Source: Bacteroidota bacterium
Lineage (GTDB): Bacteria > Bacteroidota > Ignavibacteria > Ignavibacteriales > Melioribacteraceae
Direction: 5' to 3'
Length of the DNA: 8,435 nucleotides
Assembly: GCA_021814855.1 (NCBI GenBank)
Contig: JAKAHQ010000050.1
Coordinates: 1-8,435 of the forward strand
Both the position numbers and the translations under genes were made by a program. Of the stretch, positions 1-6,588 are shown piece after piece. The notes under the pieces were generated by a model, which saw only the letters and a list, made by a program, of their open reading frames with translations, made no database searches and was not told the origin of the DNA. The first letter of the stretch is position 1; each line of letters starts with the position of its first letter.

Positions 1-2
1 TC

Positions 3-56
3 TTAAAGGATCGCCCTTCAGAGCCATGGACCGAATTTAAAGCGGGAGAAAAATAA
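3..56 (+). CDS. 3' end of an unidentified upstream gene (partial)
   Basis: An open frame enters from the left edge and ends at TAA (54-56). Its last residues read LKDRPSEPWTEFKAGEK. Only 17 residues are visible, so the family cannot be named. Support for it being real is the position: the stop lies 2 bases before the TTG start of the sugar kinase, the spacing expected of an operon partner, and the kinase's ribosome binding site (GGGAG, 44-48) lies inside its last codons. The other two + strand frames are closed by stops within the first 40 bases. Confidence 0.55.
   Translation, partial: LKDRPSEPWTEFKAGEK
44..48 (+). promoter_or_regulatory. Ribosome binding site for the PfkB-type kinase
   Basis: GGGAG lies 10 bases before the TTG at 59. 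It supports TTG rather than the in-frame ATG at 80 as the start, because no purine-rich site precedes the ATG at a usable distance. It is embedded in the end of the upstream gene, which suggests translational coupling. Confidence 0.45.
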
Positions 57-58
57 AA

Positions 59-961
59 TTGGATATTTACCTTTACGGAATGACGCTCCTTTCTTCGATT
101 AATCTTCTCAAGGAAGTTTACCCCCAGCCGGACGGTTATGCCGAAATAAATGAATCTTATTCACTTCCCGGCGGCGAAACCGCAAACGCGGCAATTGTTC
201 TTTCCGGCTTCGGATACAAAACAAAAATAGACGGCCCGTTTCTCGGAAGTAAAACAAAAGAACCGCTTACCGCTCACTTGGAAAAATTCGATATAGATTA
301 TTCGCTCTTGCATTTTGATTTCTCATTCGACGGCGTACAGGACATTGTTTTAATCGACAGTAATTCCAGAACGGTTTTCGGAAAATTTCAAAAATATTTC
401 GGCGAAGAAACAAGAAGATGGACCGCGCCGGATAAGGACTCTATCCGGGAGGCAAAAATTGTTTCGATCGATCCATTTTTTAATAACGAATCCGAGCTCG
501 CGGCAAGGTATTGTTTCGAACTTAACAAACAGTATGTCACTATTGACTGTCTTCACGATAGCGTTATGCACCGGCACTCGGCAGCGAATGTTATTTCAAA
601 CGAGTTCATCAAGAATAATTACCCGGAAGAAAATATAGAAGAATTGTTTTATAAGTACGCGGGTTCGTCCGATGGTTTAACTGTTTTCACTTTCGGCTCG
701 CGGGAAATTTTATACGGAAGAAAAGATTCGACTATCAAAAAAATTGTTCCGTACAAAGTGAACGCGGTCAGCACGCTCGGCGCCGGCGATACTTTCAGAG
801 CCGGAATTATTTACGGATTGCTGAACAATATGAGCGATGAAGATACGGTTAAATTTGCCGCAGCAACTGCAGCAATTGTATGCACGCAATTTCCGATGGC
901 GTTTAATCCTCCCTGTGTCCCAGACATTCTTAAACTTATTAACGAACAAAGAAATTCATGA
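59..961 (+). CDS. PfkB/ribokinase-family carbohydrate kinase
   Basis: Predicted cytoplasmic ATP-dependent kinase that phosphorylates a sugar or nucleoside-like alcohol. The 300-residue length is normal for the family. The N-terminal glycine motif GGETANAA is at residues 38-45. The C-terminal PfkB signature GAGDTFRAG is at 241-249, with D244 as the expected catalytic base and the preceding glycines as the anion hole. It starts at TTG with GGGAG 10 bases upstream; the next in-frame ATG is codon 8, and starting there would remove the first beta strand. The usual early N-x-D sugar-contact motif is not obvious (LLSSIN, residues 10-15), so the substrate cannot be inferred. The gene follows another stop by 2 bases and overlaps the next gene by 4 bases, so it is part of an operon. 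Family assignment is firm; substrate unknown. Confidence 0.9.
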   Translation: MDIYLYGMTLLSSINLLKEVYPQPDGYAEINESYSLPGGETANAAIVLSGFGYKTKIDGPFLGSKTKEPLTAHLEKFDIDYSLLHFDFSFDGVQDIVLIDSNSRTVFGKFQKYFGEETRRWTAPDKDSIREAKIVSIDPFFNNESELAARYCFELNKQYVTIDCLHDSVMHRHSAANVISNEFIKNNYPEENIEELFYKYAGSSDGLTVFTFGSREILYGRKDSTIKKIVPYKVNAVSTLGAGDTFRAGIIYGLLNNMSDEDTVKFAAATAAIVCTQFPMAFNPPCVPDILKLINEQRNS

Positions 962-1341
962 CGAAAAAGTTAACACTCTCAATTCAATCAGTAGTGCTCG
1001 GCATTTGCAGGTTAGATCCTTCAACGCCAATACCTGCGTGGGCATTGAACAATGAATTTTTTTCTATTACAAAAACCGGCGAAGAATTATCGGTTGTTTG
1101 TCCCGAACAAATTATTCCATCCGGCATTAAATCCGAAAAAGGATGGCGTGCGATAAAAATTGAAGGGCCGATCAATTTTACGGCAACAGGAATTCTCTCC
1201 TCCTTATTACAGCCGTTGGCAGACAAAGGAATAAGCATCTTTACTGTTTCAACTTTCGATACGGATTATGTGCTCGTAAAAAAAGAGAATCTGGAAAATG
1301 CAATTTCAATTCTGAAACGAAATAATCAAATTAATTTTTAG
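958..1341 (+). CDS. ACT domain-containing protein (ACT_7/CASTOR-like)
   Basis: Small cytoplasmic protein of 127 residues, apparently made of two ACT-like halves. The first half has CRLDPSTPIPAW (17-28) and FFSITKTGEELSVVCPE (34-50). The second has the conserved run TGIL (77-80) through GISIFTVSTFDTDYVLVK (91-108). These match the stand-alone family related to the ACT pair of aspartate kinases and to CASTOR amino-acid sensors. Such domains bind amino acids or other small ligands and act allosterically; no catalytic residues are expected. The ATG overlaps the kinase stop as ATGA (958-961), so translation is probably coupled and the two products made in linked amounts. Whether it binds the kinase or senses a metabolite of the same pathway is inference. 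Ends with TAG; no clear terminator follows. Confidence 0.85.
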   Translation: MTKKLTLSIQSVVLGICRLDPSTPIPAWALNNEFFSITKTGEELSVVCPEQIIPSGIKSEKGWRAIKIEGPINFTATGILSSLLQPLADKGISIFTVSTFDTDYVLVKKENLENAISILKRNNQINF

Positions 1342-1370
1342 CTGTCGCTCTTATAATATTCGTCACCTGC

Positions 1371-1400
1371 TTTCACTCTGTTAACTATTTACTATATTTG
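1371..1400 (+). promoter_or_regulatory. Candidate Bacteroidota-type promoter for the DUF5916 gene
   Basis: TATATTTG (1393-1400) is an exact match to the TAnnTTTG -7 box known from Bacteroidota. TTTC (1371-1374), one base off the TTTG -33 box, precedes it with an 18-base spacer. Transcription would begin near 1407, giving a leader of about 108 bases before the ATG at 1515. Found by eye; such motifs occur by chance in AT-rich DNA. Confidence 0.4.
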
Positions 1401-1514
1401 CACAGCCGTTCGTAAAATATTTTTATTTGCTGCGCGATATACATCTTAATTTAACAGACATAGATTCGTCTTAATATATAACTGGAACGATTTATTCATT
1501 AACGGCGACATACC

Positions 1515-4163
1515 ATGAAAAAGAACTTACCCTTGCTGCTTTCGGCGCTTACATTTATTATTTTTTCTACACCTTCACTTGCAAACGAAAATTCATTTGA
1601 CGAATTACCCGATTCAACATCTGGCAAAAGGTATCCTCCGAAACGTACGTATGTAACTACAAGAACGAGCAAACCGCCGGAAATTGACGGCAAGCTTGAC
1701 GACGAATGCTGGGAAGGAGGAGGTTGGGATAATTTTATTTTTCAGCGCGAACCGGTTGACGGCGGAACGCCGACGGAAAAAACAATTATCAAGGTTGTTT
1801 ACGACGACAACAATATTTATGCTGCCGCCCGGTGTTACGATAGCGAACCTGAAAAAATCACCCGCATGCTTTCCGGAAGAGATACATTTAGCGGCGACCT
1901 AATAGGTTTCTGTTTCGACAGCTATTACGACCGGCGAACTTCGTTCGAGTTTGGAGTTAACGCCGCTGGTATCCGGCTCGACAACTCCGTTACAAACGGC
2001 AACCAGATCAACTTAAATTGGAACGCGGTATGGGAAGCCAAGGTAGGATCGGAAGATTCTGCCTGGACCGCAGAATTTAAAATTCCGCTCTCACAGCTTT
2101 ATTTCTCACCTAAAGATAAGTACACGTGGGGCTTCATGGTCTGGCGCTGGATTTTTAGGAAAAGCGAGGAAGATGATTGGGGACCTAATCCTATTTCAAC
2201 TTCTACCTGGGTCGATCGATACGGCGACATAACCGGAATTGAAGGAATAAAGACGCCGTCGAGAATAGAGATTCTTCCTTACACTCTTGGCAAGTATCAT
2301 ACATTTCAAAAAGAGGAAGGCAATCCATTTAAAACCGGCACAGATAAAAGTTTGGATTTAGGATTGGACGGAAAGATCGGCATAACAAGTAACTTCATAA
2401 TTGATTTTACAATCAACCCGGATTTCGGGCAGGTGGAAGCCGATCCGTCGCAAATTTCTTTATCGTCTTACGAACTTCAGTACGAAGAGAAGCGTCCGTT
2501 CTTTATAGAAGGAAGCGGCATCTTAAATTTTTCGCCTCTTTATTATCCCCGAAGAATCGGTCATGTTCCTTCTTATTATCCTTCTCTGGGCGCAAACGAG
2601 TATGTTGATATGCCGGATCGAACTTCGATTCTCGGCGCGGCTAAGATTACAGGCAAGACAGACGGCGGACTTTCCATCGGTGTAATGGAAAGCGTTACCG
2701 GAAAAGCAACCGCGGACGTTCAGACCCCGAATGGAAAATATTCGACCGCCGTTGAGCCGCTCACAAATTTTTTTATGGGAAGAATTCAAAAGGAATATAA
2801 CGACGGAAATATAATTATCGGCGGAGCGTTTACTGCGGTTAACAGAAACATCGGCGACGATAACTTAAAATTTCTTCCGCGCGCTTCATACACCGGCGGT
2901 TTCGATTTTATTTTTAAGTGGGACGATAAAAATTATTATATCAGCGGCAACGCGCTGGCGAGCTACTTCAGAGGAGATAAACAATCCATAACCCAGGTAC
3001 AACTTTCGCCCGTACATTATTTTCAGCGGCCGGACGCGGATTATCTATCGCTCGACACAAACAAAACTTCACTTGCCGGTTACGGGGGAAAGCTGGAATT
3101 CGGCAAAGCAGGCGGCAACGCATGGAGATTTTCCGAAAGCGTAACATTTTATTCTCCCAACTTTGAAGTAAACGATCTTGGCTACCTTCCGCAGGTAGAC
3201 AGGGTTTACCAAATCTCGCGCTTCGGTTATGTAGCGCAAACGCCGTCGGGAATTTTGAGAAACTATTCCGCGTACTTCGATCAAAACTCGACATGGAATT
3301 TCGGCGGAGATAATTATTCTTTCGAAGCCGGATTTTTTTCCAACATTACCTTTATAAACAGATGGTATGTAAACACAAATTTTTACCGAATACTATCTGC
3401 TCTCGATCCGTCGTCGATTTGGGGAGGACCGCTTTTAAAATTTCCGGGCGGATGGCGCTACAGCATAAGCGCAGGAAGCGATAACACCAAGCCGCTCTCG
3501 CTCGGTCTTGAATTCAACAACCAGATTCACGACGATAATATTTCAAAACATTATTATATCTCTCCTTCATTCACTTACAGAGTTACCGACGCATTAACTT
3601 TTTCTGGTAATGTCTATTACGATTTCACGCGCAACAATCTGCAGTATGTATCAACTCAAAGCAGCGGTAGCCGCGATATTTACTTTCTGGGAATGGTTGA
3701 CCAGGACCTTATCGGAATTACAGTGCGCGCGTCGCTCTATCTTACACCGGATTTGTCGATTCAATATTACGGAAGCCCCTTCAGCGCGACTCGGAAATAT
3801 TCCGGTTTCAAAAAAGTTATAAACCCGCGCGCGGATAATTACAACGACCGCTTCTATGCTTACAATCAAAACCAAATTGCGTTTGATAAATTCTTGGATT
3901 CGTACCGGATAGACGAGAATGCCGACGGAGTAACAGACTTTGTTATCAGCAATCCGGACATGAGTTTCAGCGAATTCCGTTCCAACCTTGTAATCAGGTG
4001 GGAATACAATCCGGGATCTACGGTTTACGTAGTCTGGTCCCAAAACCGTTCGATGCTTTCGGCTTACGAGTCAACTTCTTTAAGCCGCGCGGTCGATCGG
4101 GTGTTTAGTATTTATCCCGACAACATTTTCATGATCAAGATAAATCATTGGTTCTCTCTGTAA
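1515..4163 (+). CDS. Secreted CBM9-like / DUF5916 outer-membrane beta-barrel protein
   Basis: Large envelope protein of 882 residues. Residues 1-23 form a signal peptide: K2-K3, a hydrophobic core, and a probable cut after SLA. Residues about 50-235 resemble a family 9 carbohydrate-binding module, opening with PPEIDGKLDDECW (54-66). The rest is DUF5916, with hallmarks NPDFGQVEADPSQI (301-314) and YEEKRPFFIEGSG (323-335), then many alternating aromatic/polar strands rich in Y, N, D and G, ending in WFSL, as in an outer-membrane barrel. Homologues are common in Bacteroidota and relatives, but I know of no settled function. Surface glycan or protein binding, or transport, is only a guess. ATG 1515 is the only start giving a complete signal peptide; no strong Shine-Dalgarno precedes it, as is usual in this group. 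Probably monocistronic: it has its own candidate promoter upstream and a hairpin terminator downstream. Confidence 0.9.
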   Translation: MKKNLPLLLSALTFIIFSTPSLANENSFDELPDSTSGKRYPPKRTYVTTRTSKPPEIDGKLDDECWEGGGWDNFIFQREPVDGGTPTEKTIIKVVYDDNNIYAAARCYDSEPEKITRMLSGRDTFSGDLIGFCFDSYYDRRTSFEFGVNAAGIRLDNSVTNGNQINLNWNAVWEAKVGSEDSAWTAEFKIPLSQLYFSPKDKYTWGFMVWRWIFRKSEEDDWGPNPISTSTWVDRYGDITGIEGIKTPSRIEILPYTLGKYHTFQKEEGNPFKTGTDKSLDLGLDGKIGITSNFIIDFTINPDFGQVEADPSQISLSSYELQYEEKRPFFIEGSGILNFSPLYYPRRIGHVPSYYPSLGANEYVDMPDRTSILGAAKITGKTDGGLSIGVMESVTGKATADVQTPNGKYSTAVEPLTNFFMGRIQKEYNDGNIIIGGAFTAVNRNIGDDNLKFLPRASYTGGFDFIFKWDDKNYYISGNALASYFRGDKQSITQVQLSPVHYFQRPDADYLSLDTNKTSLAGYGGKLEFGKAGGNAWRFSESVTFYSPNFEVNDLGYLPQVDRVYQISRFGYVAQTPSGILRNYSAYFDQNSTWNFGGDNYSFEAGFFSNITFINRWYVNTNFYRILSALDPSSIWGGPLLKFPGGWRYSISAGSDNTKPLSLGLEFNNQIHDDNISKHYYISPSFTYRVTDALTFSGNVYYDFTRNNLQYVSTQSSGSRDIYFLGMVDQDLIGITVRASLYLTPDLSIQYYGSPFSATRKYSGFKKVINPRADNYNDRFYAYNQNQIAFDKFLDSYRIDENADGVTDFVISNPDMSFSEFRSNLVIRWEYNPGSTVYVVWSQNRSMLSAYESTSLSRAVDRVFSIYPDNIFMIKINHWFSL

Positions 4164-4200
4164 CAAAGAATTTTTTTTCATCGACTAAAGAATATAAAAA

Positions 4201-4232
4201 CGCGGCGATGGTTTACCTGTCGCTGTTTTTTT
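4201..4232 (+). terminator. Intrinsic terminator after the DUF5916 gene
   Basis: CGGCGA (4203-4208) pairs with TCGCTG (4220-4225), six pairs including one G-U, around an 11-base loop whose GG and CC could pair further. Seven T follow at once (4226-4232), and an A-run (4196-4200) lies on the other side. It starts 38 bases after the stop at 4163 and should end that transcript before the next + strand gene. Confidence 0.75.
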
Positions 4233-4252
4233 ATCATATCCGTTTACAAACA

Positions 4253-4270
4253 AAAGACCGTTTCGTCTTT
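4253..4270 (+). repeat. Short inverted repeat in the Mpo1-like gene leader
   Basis: AAAGAC (4253-4258) and GTCTTT (4265-4270) are perfect 6-base arms around CGTTTC. The element lies 94 bases before the ATG at 4364 and just after the terminator at 4201-4232. It could be an operator or an RNA hairpin; by itself it may be chance. Confidence 0.35.
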
Positions 4271-4296
4271 ATAAATTTTGTTTCGTTGATTAAGTA

Positions 4297-4316
4297 AGCG
4301 ACCTTCGCTATTTTCT
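4297..4316 (+). other. Small hairpin plus T-rich tail in the leader (possible attenuator)
   Basis: AGCGA (4297-4301) and TCGCT (4305-4309) form a 5-pair stem with loop CCT, followed by ATTTTCTT. This is terminator-like but short. If transcribed it lies 48 bases before the start codon of the Mpo1-like gene, where a leaky terminator or attenuator could act. The role is inference. Confidence 0.25.
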
Positions 4317-4352
4317 TCGGCATAATTTACGTCGGCATACAAAAAAATTTCG

Positions 4353-4358
4353 AAAGGA
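4353..4358 (+). promoter_or_regulatory. Ribosome binding site for the Mpo1-like gene
   Basis: AAAGGA lies 5 bases before the ATG at 4364. It is one of the few clear Shine-Dalgarno matches in the window and fixes this start. Confidence 0.6.
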
Positions 4359-4363
4359 AATTT

Positions 4364-4828
4364 ATGCGAACGATAAACGACTGGCTCAGCGAGTACGGCG
4401 AAAGCCATCGCAATCCAACCAATAAAACGATTCATTGGGTCTGCGTTCCGTCAATATTTTTTTCCGTTGTCGGACTTCTTTTTCTTGTAAAAATTCCTTT
4501 AAGTCTCGGCTATGCAATTCAGTTGAACCTCGCCGTAGTAGTTTTGCTGTTTGCCGTAATCTATTACATGCGTTTATCGAAAACACTTTGGATAGGAATG
4601 CTTTTATACGCACTCCTTTGCCTCTTTGTTCTTATTAAGTTGGAACAAGCCGGCGTCTCAATACTTCACGTATGCATCTTCGTTTTCGTAATCGCTTGGA
4701 TCGGTCAGTTCATCGGCCACAAAATCGAGGGCAGAAAACCTTCGTTCTTCAAGGATCTTCAGTTTCTGCTTATTGGTCCGGCATGGCTGATGAATTTTAT
4801 ATATAAGCGCCTTGGAATAAAAATCTAA
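4364..4828 (+). CDS. Mpo1/DUF962-family integral membrane protein
   Basis: 154-residue membrane protein of the DUF962 family (yeast YGL010w/Mpo1). The first conserved block, SHRNPTNKTIHW (14-25), carries H15 and H24. The second, WIGQFIGHKIEGRKPSFF (112-129), carries Q115, H119, E122 and P126, and is followed by LLIGPAWL (135-142). Between the blocks are hydrophobic segments at about 26-45, 50-68, 73-91 and 98-116, so roughly four helices cross the inner membrane. Yeast Mpo1 is an Fe(II)-dependent dioxygenase that shortens 2-hydroxy fatty acids by one carbon, and the conserved histidines are thought to bind the iron. The same reaction here is inference from family membership. The ATG has a good ribosome binding site, and the length fits bacterial members. 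It stands alone between a terminator and a convergent gene cluster. Confidence 0.85.
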   Translation: MRTINDWLSEYGESHRNPTNKTIHWVCVPSIFFSVVGLLFLVKIPLSLGYAIQLNLAVVVLLFAVIYYMRLSKTLWIGMLLYALLCLFVLIKLEQAGVSILHVCIFVFVIAWIGQFIGHKIEGRKPSFFKDLQFLLIGPAWLMNFIYKRLGIKI

Positions 4829-4893
4829 ATGCGTTTGTTTAAAACTGGAATATTATTAGAGGGAACGGAATTAGCCATTCCCCGATTGCGAAA

Positions 4894-5265
4894 TTAGTTT
4901 TGTGAATGAAGAGCTACTTTATTTCCTTCCGTGTCAATTATCACAGCCATATAGCCGTATTCTTCCGTAATAATTCTCTTTGGCAGAATAATTTGTCCGC
5001 CGGCTGTTTCAACTTTTGAAAGCGCAGCGCTTAAATCCGGATTAGCATTAAAATAAATCGTCACACCCTCCTGCGCAGGTTTATAACTGGAACCTTTGCA
5101 AAGAGCTCCTCCTAGACTTCCCTGTTCTGCGGGAAAGAAAGCCATTTCGAATCCGCCGAAATTCATTTTCTGCATGGACTCATACCCGAAGATTGTACAG
5201 TAAAATTTTACGGCTCTATCTATGTCCGAAGCCGGAACTTCAAACCAATTAATTACATTAGCCAT
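4894..5265 (-). CDS. VOC-family (glyoxalase/bleomycin-resistance fold) protein
   Basis: 123-residue cytoplasmic protein with the paired beta-alpha-beta-beta-beta modules of the vicinal oxygen chelate superfamily. The first module opens with VINWFEVPASDIDRAVKFY (4-22) and FGYE (26-29). The second contains VTIYFNA (68-74), the helix DLSAALSKVETAGG (77-90) and the closing strand GYMAVIIDTEGNKVALHS (104-121). The DTEGN turn is typical of the glyoxalase-like subgroup. VOC proteins include lyases, dioxygenases, isomerases and antibiotic-binding proteins; no clear set of metal ligands is visible, so no reaction can be assigned. Last gene of the minus-strand run, 58 bases after the hydrolase stop. 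It ends 65 bases from the convergent Mpo1-like gene, with no strong terminator between them. Confidence 0.85.
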   Translation of the reverse strand: MANVINWFEVPASDIDRAVKFYCTIFGYESMQKMNFGGFEMAFFPAEQGSLGGALCKGSSYKPAQEGVTIYFNANPDLSAALSKVETAGGQIILPKRIITEEYGYMAVIIDTEGNKVALHSQN

Positions 5266-5271
5266 TGCTTA

Positions 5272-5279
5272 CCCTTTCC
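5272..5279 (-). promoter_or_regulatory. Ribosome binding site for the VOC gene
   Basis: On the minus strand GGAAAGGG lies 6 bases before the ATG at 5265. It supports that start. Confidence 0.5.
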
Positions 5280-5323
5280 AATTTATTTTATGGATATGTT
5301 AAATGATAATTATATTCCGCAAA

Positions 5324-5950
5324 CTAACTGAAATATTTTTTCAGCGCTTCGGTATTGATTTCGTGTTTGCCTTTAAAAACCAGAACCCCATGATCAATTT
5401 TACTTTTGTTTAAACGAGAGATTTCTTTTTCCAGGAGCTCTTTGGTAAAATAATGATCCTCATCGCCTACAATCAATGTTAAATTGAGGGCGTTAAGTAA
5501 TTCCCTGCAGGAATGGAATTCCATATCGTGCGGCAGCGGGCTGCCCCAAACAATTAGTTTGTTTAATTGAGACGCGCCTTTCACGGCCCATCTTACCGCG
5601 GTGGCTGCGCCCTGAGAAAAGCCAAGGACGATTATTTTTGCCTGGTGTTCATTAAAATATTTTAGAATCTCCGCGTACAAATCATCAAGATAATTCACAT
5701 AGTCGGTTATCTCGTTTTCGCGGTCTTCTTTTGTCATCCACGTTGCGCCTATATTTCCGTTTGTTCCTTTAATATAAAATTTATTCAGTGCTTCCGGCGC
5801 AACTATTAATTTTGTTCCGCCGGCAATCGAGCCAAATTCTTTAATAAAATTTTCCGCCAACTGCGCGTACCCGTGAAGCACAAACCATATTGTTTCAATT
5901 TTGTCGGATGGATCACCCATTACGTAATACCGAGCAGACTTAGAAACCAA
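5324..5950 (-). CDS. Alpha/beta hydrolase, phospholipase/carboxylesterase type
   Basis: 208-residue cytoplasmic serine hydrolase. The nucleophile elbow GFSQG (110-114) gives S112. IVGDEDHYF (160-168) supplies the acid, D163 or D165, and FKGKHEI (192-198) gives H196. The early LHGY motif (25-28) forms the oxyanion hole. Order and spacing match the small carboxylesterase/lysophospholipase family (PF02230-like), but the natural ester is unknown. The start is TTG (5948-5950). Homologues as I remember them keep the ARYY-to-HGY segment, which starting at the ATG of codon 11 would cut. Upstream in this frame there is no ATG before a TGA, and a GAAGGACGG stretch (5965-5973) lies rather far from the TTG, so ATT at 5951-5953 is another possible start. 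It is 49 bases after the HEAT-like gene. No signal peptide. Confidence 0.85.
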   Translation of the reverse strand: MVSKSARYYVMGDPSDKIETIWFVLHGYAQLAENFIKEFGSIAGGTKLIVAPEALNKFYIKGTNGNIGATWMTKEDRENEITDYVNYLDDLYAEILKYFNEHQAKIIVLGFSQGAATAVRWAVKGASQLNKLIVWGSPLPHDMEFHSCRELLNALNLTLIVGDEDHYFTKELLEKEISRLNKSKIDHGVLVFKGKHEINTEALKKYFS

Positions 5951-5999
5951 AATAGTTTTAGCAACCGTCCTTCAAATGTTCCTTTAGTACAATAGTTTA

Positions 6000-6542
6000 T
6001 TAAGAAAGAAGTTTTAATAGTTTTCTTCCCCGCGCTTTGATGGCCGGCGCACCGTTAATCATTTGCTTTTGAATCTCGTCGCAGACGCTTTCAGCAATCG
6101 ATTTGTTTTTAACAGCAAAATGGGACATGGTTTGCATACAAGAAACTTTTACAATAATGCTATCCGATGAAACCAGCCAATGATTCAACGTACGTAAAGC
6201 CGTATCGGTTTCTTTTTTATTCAGCTTAAGATAACCGAGCATCAAAGCTATATGCCACATAACCTCTTTCTGCTTAAAGGTTTCAAGGTTGTTAAAGATT
6301 ATCGATTTTTTTGCCTGGATATATTCGGGAAATCTTCTGGCAACTTTTTCAACGGCATCGGCGCATCTTGCTCTAACCACTTTATCTTCGTGGAATATTC
6401 CGCCAAATACTTCGCCGAACAATTCCGGGTCGCTGGTTACAAGTTGAACAACTTCGTCGGCTTTACCGATTGAGCGAAGATCGTTTCCGGTTAAGAGGTC
6501 GTAAATTGTCCCGCTTACGGGTAAAAAATTCTTTGCAGTCAT
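6000..6542 (-). CDS. HEAT-repeat-like helical protein, function unknown
   Basis: 180-residue, probably all-alpha protein. Paired helices with HEAT-like spacing are visible: the segment with FHEDKVVRARCADAVEKVA (50-68), then KEVMWHIALMLGYL (92-105), then DSIIVKVSCMQTMSHFAV (127-144) and KARGRKLLKLL (169-179). The D-x-x-V-R-x-x-x-A-D-A-V-E-K pattern is characteristic of HEAT/PBS-lyase-like repeats, which act as protein-interaction scaffolds. No catalytic motif, signal peptide or membrane segment is seen. The opening LLTGNDLRSIGKADEVV (16-32) also looks conserved in related bacterial proteins as I recall them. The ATG at 6542 has only a weak purine tract (AAGAAAG) before it. It lies 46 bases downstream of the MOSC gene. 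I cannot assign a role or a partner. Confidence 0.75.
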   Translation of the reverse strand: MTAKNFLPVSGTIYDLLTGNDLRSIGKADEVVQLVTSDPELFGEVFGGIFHEDKVVRARCADAVEKVARRFPEYIQAKKSIIFNNLETFKQKEVMWHIALMLGYLKLNKKETDTALRTLNHWLVSSDSIIVKVSCMQTMSHFAVKNKSIAESVCDEIQKQMINGAPAIKARGRKLLKLLS

Positions 6543-6588
6543 CTTTCTTTACATGCTTCTTACGGATTATTTAATCGGTATAAATATT

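Noticed and set aside
837..1055. Out-of-frame + strand ORF spanning the kinase/ACT junction
   Set aside because: The kinase C-terminus and ACT N-terminus both look intact in their own frames, and the 4-base overlap explains the junction without a third gene.
2968..3294. 108-codon minus-strand open frame within the DUF5916 gene
   Set aside because: Shadow of the same gene; another minus-strand open frame overlaps it in a different frame, and neither resembles a protein family.
3651..4043. 130-codon open frame on the - strand inside the DUF5916 gene
   Set aside because: Entirely within a strong coding sequence, no recognisable domain, arginine/valine-rich shadow composition.
4867..4881. GGAAT/ATTCC hairpin between the convergent Mpo1-like and VOC genes as a bidirectional terminator
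   Set aside because: Only five pairs, no T-run follows on either strand, and little GC in the stem; not enough to call a terminator.
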